Source of the DNA: Polychytrium aggregatum
Taxonomy: Eukaryota > Chytridiomycota > Chytridiomycetes > Polychytriales
Reading direction: 5' to 3'
Assembly (NCBI RefSeq): GCF_025602895.1
Contig: NW_026516229.1
Coordinates: forward strand, 62,001 to 126,000
Length of the DNA stretch: 64,000 nt
Positions within the stretch are counted from its first letter, which is position 1. Every line of letters begins with the position of its first letter. The notes under the pieces were generated by a model. The model saw only the letters and a program-made list of their open reading frames with translations. It ran no database searches and had not been told where the DNA came from. Below, piece after piece: positions 58,478 to 64,000 of the stretch. The position numbers were made by a program, and so were the translations under genes.

Positions 58478-60065
58478 ATGAACCAGAGCGTGCTGACGAC
58501 CGAAGACGTCGAGACGGCCATCAAAATCCTTATAGTCGGCAACGGCAGCGTCGGCAAGTCGTCGCTGATTCGGCGATTTTGTCGAGGCCAGTTTACCGAA
58601 AACTATAAGAAAACCATCGGCGTGGACTACATGGAGCGCGATATCACTGTTCCAGGCCACCATGGCGATGTGAAGCTCATGGTTTGGGATACCGCCGGTA
58701 TGCTCGGATATCGGTGCTCTTCAGTGCGCTTGGTGCTCCAAGCGGCCCCTGCGTCGTCTTTGCTTGAGTTCTGCGTGTGCTTCTGGAGCAATGCGTCGCT
58801 GGGTTGTCGCATGGCTACGTGCATCTCAGGAAGATGCTGACCACGCCGCACTGTGCATTGGCGACAGGCCAGGAAGAGTTTGATAGCATAACCAAGGCAT
58901 ATTACAAAGGTTCGTATCCTCCGGTCGTGCACCCGCCGTATCGGCGGCTGCAGACGCGGGTGGGCTCGCAAGATCGGTGCGCCGATTGACTTCCAGAATG
59001 CCTGACTGATTCGGCGGCCTCCTCGGCCAGACGCCAATGCTCTCGTGCTGGCGTTCTCAACCACGGACCGACAGTCATTCGAGACTATCAAGTCGTGGCG
59101 ATCCAAGGTCGAGCAAGTGTGCGACGATCTTTCGATGGTTCTAATCCAAAATAAGATCGATCTCATCGGAAGCGCCGCCGTCACCAAGTAAGTCGGATTT
59201 ATCCATCCCCAGCAAATATTGATGTCGCATGGCTGGGTTCTGTTCAATCGAAACCATGCTCTCAAATCCCGGAGCAGCGGGCGTGTTGGTGGGCAGATTA
59301 CTCAGGCCTATCCCGAATTGCACTTATCGCTCGCCAGCGAGGAAGCCGAGAGCCTTGCCCGCGAGCTCAAGCTCAAGTTTTACCGAATCTCGGTCAAGGA
59401 TTCGCTGAATGTCGAAGAGAGTACGTGTCGTCGTCGTCCTTGCAGATCCGAGTTACTTGCCGTCCACGCGATAGCCCAGGACGACGGCGGCGATTCCGAT
59501 GCTGGACTGTTGACGGCATTCGCTATCGAATGTGTGTCAATGCATATCTTTCTCAGCCAATGAGTGGGCTTTGCAGCATGGTTCGCATACGGGCAGCTAA
59601 CGCTGCACGGGTCCCACAGCTTTCCAATATATAGCAGAGCTCCACCTGAAGCGGCTTAAGGAGCGAGCCAAGAACGCCGTGGGCCCGATCAAACCCCGTA
59701 AGTAACCGATCCGTCCAGCGACCATGCCGCAATCCCACCCTGCTCCCGCCAGAAACTAACCAAGGACACTGATACCACCGACCTTAGCAACACTTGAGAC
59801 TGTGATGGCTCGGAAAACAAACACGTTCCTGGATCCAGTGCCGCCCAGCTCCCCGGCCAGATCCCCGTCGCCTTCGACAACTGTCCCGGGTGCCCCTGCT
59901 GCATCTGCTGCATCTGCTGCGCCTGTTGCCCACTCTGCCGGAGGACTGGCTACCTCGGCCCAGGAAAAGAGCCCTTCCCGAACGTCTTTCCCAGGCAGCG
60001 AGCGGCCTCAGTCAGCCCGAGGCGGCAAGACAGGGACTGCAAAGAAAGACTGCATTGTATCATAG
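58478..60065 (+). CDS. RAB23: RAB23-like small GTPase with CaaX end
   Basis: Six exons (58478-58697, 58868-58909, 59031-59187, 59338-59420, 59620-59697, 59788-60065) give 285 residues. The GTPase core reads ILIVGNGSVGKSSLIRRFCR (P-loop), YKKTIGVDYMERDI (switch I) and WDTAGQEEFDSITKAYYKG (switch II). VLAFSTTDRQSFETIKSWR, VLIQNKIDLIG and LKFYRISVKDSLNVEE follow. KTIGVD.ER, ITKAYY.G and FSTTDR.SFE are specific to RAB23 rather than other Rabs. A long Pro/Ser/Ala-rich tail ends KKDCIVS, a CaaX box. The terminal Ser favours farnesylation by known CaaX rules. RAB23 acts in ciliary traffic in animals. Flagellated fungi keep ciliary genes that Dikarya have lost. Confidence 0.93.
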
Positions 60066-60491
60066 CACAGCAACCATCGACGAGATCACTGTGGCAAGAT
60101 CAGCAACTCATGCGTTCGCACAGAGTAATAGACAATCTTGCCCTTTGGAAGCCGATGGCGCCGTCTTTCTGGATCCTGAATACACTTGACAGCCAATCAA
60201 ATGCAGAACGGGACACCCTGGTTTTTGATCAACGACTCAAGATTTGCTGCCTTGTACCATCGTGCACTGGCCACGGCCTTCACTCGGGGGCTGCCGAGAT
60301 GATGGTCTGGTTCGGCGCCGGCTATCCCAGACTGCATGTTCGCTTGGAGTGGAGCTGGCGAGCGCCCTGCAATGCATCCTCGTCAGCGGCACTGTTGCGT
60401 TCGCGCCATCTCCCCAGCCCCAACAGCCCCAACAGCCCCTTCTTGGTCCTCATCGAGACCAGCACGCCGAATCCATCTTGCGAGCACTACA
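60066..60491. other. Intergenic: 3' of RAB23 and 5' of FAM114-like gene
   Basis: Apart from the mobile-element copy at 60188-60302 nothing was recognised. The promoter of the next gene should lie in 60303-60491. Confidence 0.45.
60188..60302 (+). mobile_element. Second copy of the TnpB/Fanzor-like element, internally deleted
   Basis: CAATCAAATGCAGAACGGGA (60194-60213) and the TTTTTGA that follows match 17901-17937 with few changes and one gap. The end, CTTCACTCGGGGGCTGCCGAGA then TGA at 60300-60302, matches the end of the reading frame at 18083-18107. About 100 bp containing the RuvC-like motif is missing. The frame around the junction is kept (RALATAFTRGLPR versus RALAMT ... VFTRRLPK). The right inverted end was not found. 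Confidence 0.55.
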
Positions 60492-63400
60492 ATGAGTGCC
60501 GACCCTCACCAAAGGCCCGTCGCAGAGCCCCTCCACTCTTCTCCGATGCTTGCCGCTGTTCCCGAATCCATGTCTGCCGAGCCCTCGCCTGCTCCGTCGG
60601 GATCGCCCCAGCCAGGCACGCTACCAATTCCCGAGCGCATCATGGAGAGCGGTTCGGACGTTCAGACGGCCTGCATAGAGCTCAGACGGCCTGCATAGTT
60701 CTCGTCGCTGGGAGCGTGCTCGTTGACCGACCGAAGATGATGGCGAGCGACTGACAGGACGAGTGCGGCGGCGCTCTACCAGCACCTCCAATGCCACGAC
60801 TCTTGTTGCGAAACTCATACTCATCCTCTATGTATATATGTATCGCAGCGGGTTTCCCACTCGCTCCTCATCATCCTGCTCCTGTCCGTGACCAAGACCA
60901 AGATGACCAGGATGACCAAGACACATCGTCTGCCCCACCTCCGTCCAAGAGCTGGGGCTGGGGATTCGTCAACATAGCCAACAACCTCGCCTCCGACCCG
61001 ATCTCGTTTCTGTCGTCTGCCGCCTCGACCGCAGTGAACTCGGCCTCGTCGGCCGTCAACACCGTCAGCGAGGCACTCATGGAGCCCACAGACTTGATAT
61101 CCAGTGTTACGGAGCTCACTAAGGAAGCCAAAAACAAGGCCGTTGCTCTTGGTAATGCAGCGGGCGAGAATCCAGAGAGCAATCGTGCATGCACAACCGC
61201 CGCCTTTACTGCGTGACGTGGAACTGACTGCTTTCCCCAACCAACCATAGGCAAGGAGATCCGCTCGGCAACCACCAAGGCCGTCGAGTCTCTGGACAAG
61301 GAGTTTAGCATGGACTCATCCCGAGATGATCGCGCGCTCTACCCCGATGCTGATGCCAGCCCGGTCGAAGCCGAAGAGCGTGCTCAGGAAAAGGTGGGCA
61401 TGATGAGGAAGGAGCAGACCGAAAGTGCCGGGATGTTGGAAGCGATGCAGCCAGCGATGCAGCCAGCGATGCGCCAGCGATGCAGCTTCTGGCTGATATC
61501 CGTGATCTCTTAGCAGGCCGAATCGCTGCTTATACAAATGGACAAGACCCTGGACATGGCCGCCAGCGCCGTCGGCCAAACAATCATGGTACGTACCGCC
61601 GAGGCAGCTTCCTTCGAGTCCCGAGCTCGGGCAGAGGCATTGCCCCAGCGTCAGTTGGTTCGTTGTTTTGGGTCGCTCATCCGTCTCGCCGTTGGGTGTG
61701 CAGACCGGGTATAGGAAGATTGGCGAGAGCCATCTCGTGAAAGATGTCCGTGAGTCCGAGACTCTGCAGCAAGGACTCGAAATCGGCCAACAAGCCGTCA
61801 GCCAAGGACTCCAGACGCTGGAATATTTTGGAGCCAAGGCCCTGTCTGCATTGATGGTAAGCGTGCACAAAGCCCTTCGATGGCCCTGAGTCCTTGAATC
61901 CTGCCCCGAACAATTTGCGATTGCAGAGACGCCGGTATCGGATGAACGAACGATTGACCTGAGGCGGTCTGCTTCCGCTATAGGATATTGGCTCGCCAAC
62001 CGAAGTCTCGCCAAGCAATCCAGTGGGTGAATCCAAAGTGAGTCCATTGTGTGAGAAGCACTGATATGACTGAGCAGCGCATGTCCATGCCCACCGGCTT
62101 GGGTGAACATCGCTCACAGAACCCAAGCGTGCGGGCCCGAACTGCACGGATGGCGAGCAAGCCCGCAGCTTCTGATTGCATGGCTGAATCCAAATCTGTC
62201 CACCCCGCTTACGTTTCGTCGCCGGCTCGACGCTCGGTACAGTCGATCGAACAACTCTTTGAAGAGCAGGGCGGAGGTGTTCGTCTCCAGGTAACTCACC
62301 ACAGTCACACGGCTGTCCGGATGCTTGCTTAGCCACACTCCTGTGCCAGCACGACTGACGCCAGATCACCCGCTTTCAGGCCCTTGATCTTCTCTCTGTC
62401 GAGGCAACCGAGCGACTCTCCAAGTTGCCGGTGTCCGACGACGAAGTGGTCAACAACGTCCAAGCCACTTTGAATCAGTCTGTGATTCTTTCCGAAGCAC
62501 TCTCGCGAAAGGGCAGCCTCTTTACCTCCCCGGACCATCTGACGCGGTGGGCAGTAGTTGTCGGTCGCCTGGGTCATGAGTCTGACAAGATCATGAAGGA
62601 CATCCAGGACATCTCCATCTCGGCGAGTGGCTTCCAGGCAGACAAGCTGGCTGTCTACAACAAAGGCAAGCATTGTCATTCGACCCGAATGTGTAGCGGC
62701 CGATGCGATGGCGCTGCCACGTTGTTGACTGCAACTCCACATGGCTCTGCCGAGGCGGTCGTGGGATCTGCGCTACCCGGATCCGTCTATGTTTGTCGCA
62801 GTGTCGCAGTGTCGGGCGAAAGGCGCCGACGGAGATCAAGTGCGCCAAAGATTGACGCTGACTGTCGACTGGATACAGATCTGGAAACCCTGGCGTCCAG
62901 CGGCGAACCGCTCTGCCAAGCCATGATCGATGCTGTCAACAATGCGTAAGTACATTGGTGTAGCTGGACCACAGCGCACGATGGACTACAACTCACGGCC
63001 ACTCTGGCTTTGATTGCTGTTTGCAGATACCAGACGAGTGCCCGGTCCAAAGCTCAGATGACCGAAAAGGCTTGTGAGCAGGTATGGATCGATGCCGGCG
63101 TCCCATGGCTCTGTCGTTGCATCGGCTGCTGTCTCACGGCCGGGTGTGCCGTCAATACCAGCTTGATGGGCTACCTGGCCCCGGCTCAAGCGTATCGCCC
63201 ATGCTAACAGCTCGGACTGACGCTAGATCCTGAGGATATCCGAGTTGATTTTGATGCGTATCCGCCATCTGGAAGCCAAGGAAGCTGCTTCGGCCGACAG
63301 CAGCAAGCAGCCCCCTGTCCTTGAAATTGCCAAGATGCTGAAGAATATGACAGTTGCCTTCATTGCGGTAGGATCCCTGTCTGGCAGCACAACCCCGTTG

Positions 63401-63796
63401 CAAACGCACCAAGTTGCTGGCGCCGCCTGCCCACTTACCAGGATGCGGACCCGCCGTTTGCAGGAGCTCCACTATTACAACTCGATCTACACACAGTTCC
63501 TGGAGACACTCAGCATCGGGGTGCCAGAGCGTCTCGGCGACCCAATGCAAGTCAGCCTGGTTCACGACTTGGTGAGTATCAGCCGCGATCGTGACGCCAC
63601 GCCACTGACTTGACTGAGCAACGGCTCATGGTACTGAACAATCCCTACCCATCTCCTTCTTGGCCAGATCGGGACCCGGACCAATGTGATGCTGTCCGAT
63701 TCCGATGCGCTCATCCGCTACTTGCAGTCTGCCACCCAAGGAACCGTTCCGATTGTCCTGCTCTTGCATCGAACCCTCGCCGCTGCTTCTGAGTGA
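60492..63796 (+). CDS. FAM114-like (Noxp20 family) protein
   Basis: A multi-exon gene; clear exons are 60492-60651, 60849-61151, 61251-61393, 61517-61588, 61704-61856, then about 62240-62300, 62365-62665, 62879-62945 and several to the stop at 63794-63796. The order of blocks matches FAM114A1/A2. SKSWGWGFVNIANNL is the family Trp-Gly motif. Then come LEYFGAKALSALM (family 'LEfiGkKtmdvi'), IEQLFEEQGG and FQALDLLSVEATERL. An Asn/Ala-rich helical region with HLTRWAVVVGRLGHESDKI and MLKNMTVAFIA follows. Animal relatives bind RAB2 at the Golgi. The exon at 61857-62300 is uncertain. The intron at 62666-62878 appears to use a GC donor. There is no membrane segment. Confidence 0.8.
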
Positions 63797-64000
63797 TCTG
63801 CTCGAGATGAACCGGGCTGCACAAGAGTTTAGCTCCCTCATTGGGAAGACCGTTGCTCTGCAGCAACCTCACCCGCCGCAGTTGGAATATAGTTGCCCCG
63901 TGTTTTGCACACGAACCGCAGGACCGCAAAAATAAGCAGATAGAAGCACGGGATATACGACGGAAAAAGGTACGGGAGATGACAGAACTACAAGCGGACG
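63797..64000. other. 3' flank of the FAM114-like gene
   Basis: Only the end of the window; no further gene start was recognised. Confidence 0.4.

Overview
This window is nuclear DNA from an intron-rich, GC-rich eukaryote, most likely a zoosporic (flagellated) early-diverging fungus of chytrid type. The gene models are fungal in style: short GT-AG introns and compact spacing. A class V myosin, a Cdc43-like prenyltransferase subunit and a fungal-type Galpha are present. So are two genes tied to cilia that Dikarya lack, a CFAP298 homologue and a RAB23 homologue. No rRNA, tRNA, CRISPR array or prokaryotic operon was seen. The lineage is an inference from gene content; no database search was run.

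Layout. 1-5273 (+): the 3' part of a carnitine acyltransferase, a CRAL-TRIO (Sec14-like) protein and a type-II peroxiredoxin. 5603-16572 (-): NDUFA9, a ten-exon Galpha with a 200-bp hexanucleotide repeat in an intron near its 3' end, a class-3 lipase and the geranylgeranyltransferase-I beta subunit. 16977-17687 (+): an unrecognised 236-residue protein behind a TATA box. 17.9-18.2 kb: a decayed mobile element carrying a TnpB/Fanzor-like C-terminus. 18498-25341 (-): a giant NWD1-like STAND ATPase (DUF4062, NACHT, WD40). 26038-32498 (-): AP-2 alpha and CFAP298. 33061-34729 (+): a coiled-coil protein divergent from CFAP298. 35239-42997 (-): exosome subunit RRP45 and a SAM-TIR-NACHT-WD40 protein. 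43703-49991 (+): myosin V. 51814-56274 (+): a secreted GH20 beta-hexosaminidase and a small armadillo-like protein. 56515-58136 (-): PLPBP. 58478-63796 (+): RAB23 and a FAM114-like protein.

The most notable content is the pair of NLR-like STAND receptors. One joins a SAM domain and a TIR domain, with the NADase-type glutamate conserved, to a NACHT ATPase and an 11-unit WD40 propeller region. The other has the DUF4062-NACHT-WD40 layout known from animal NWD1/TEP1. Both look intact and lie about 13 kb apart on the same strand. They suggest a TIR/STAND sensing repertoire in this fungus resembling animal SARM1/NLR and bacterial TIR-STAND defence proteins.

Other themes are vesicle traffic (AP-2 alpha, myosin V, RAB23, FAM114-like, CRAL-TRIO), lipid and mitochondrial metabolism (carnitine acyltransferase, NDUFA9, lipase), and many short tandem repeats that sit almost only in introns and promoters. 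Exon boundaries were placed by eye. For ten genes the exon sums were checked to keep one reading frame; other boundaries are approximate.
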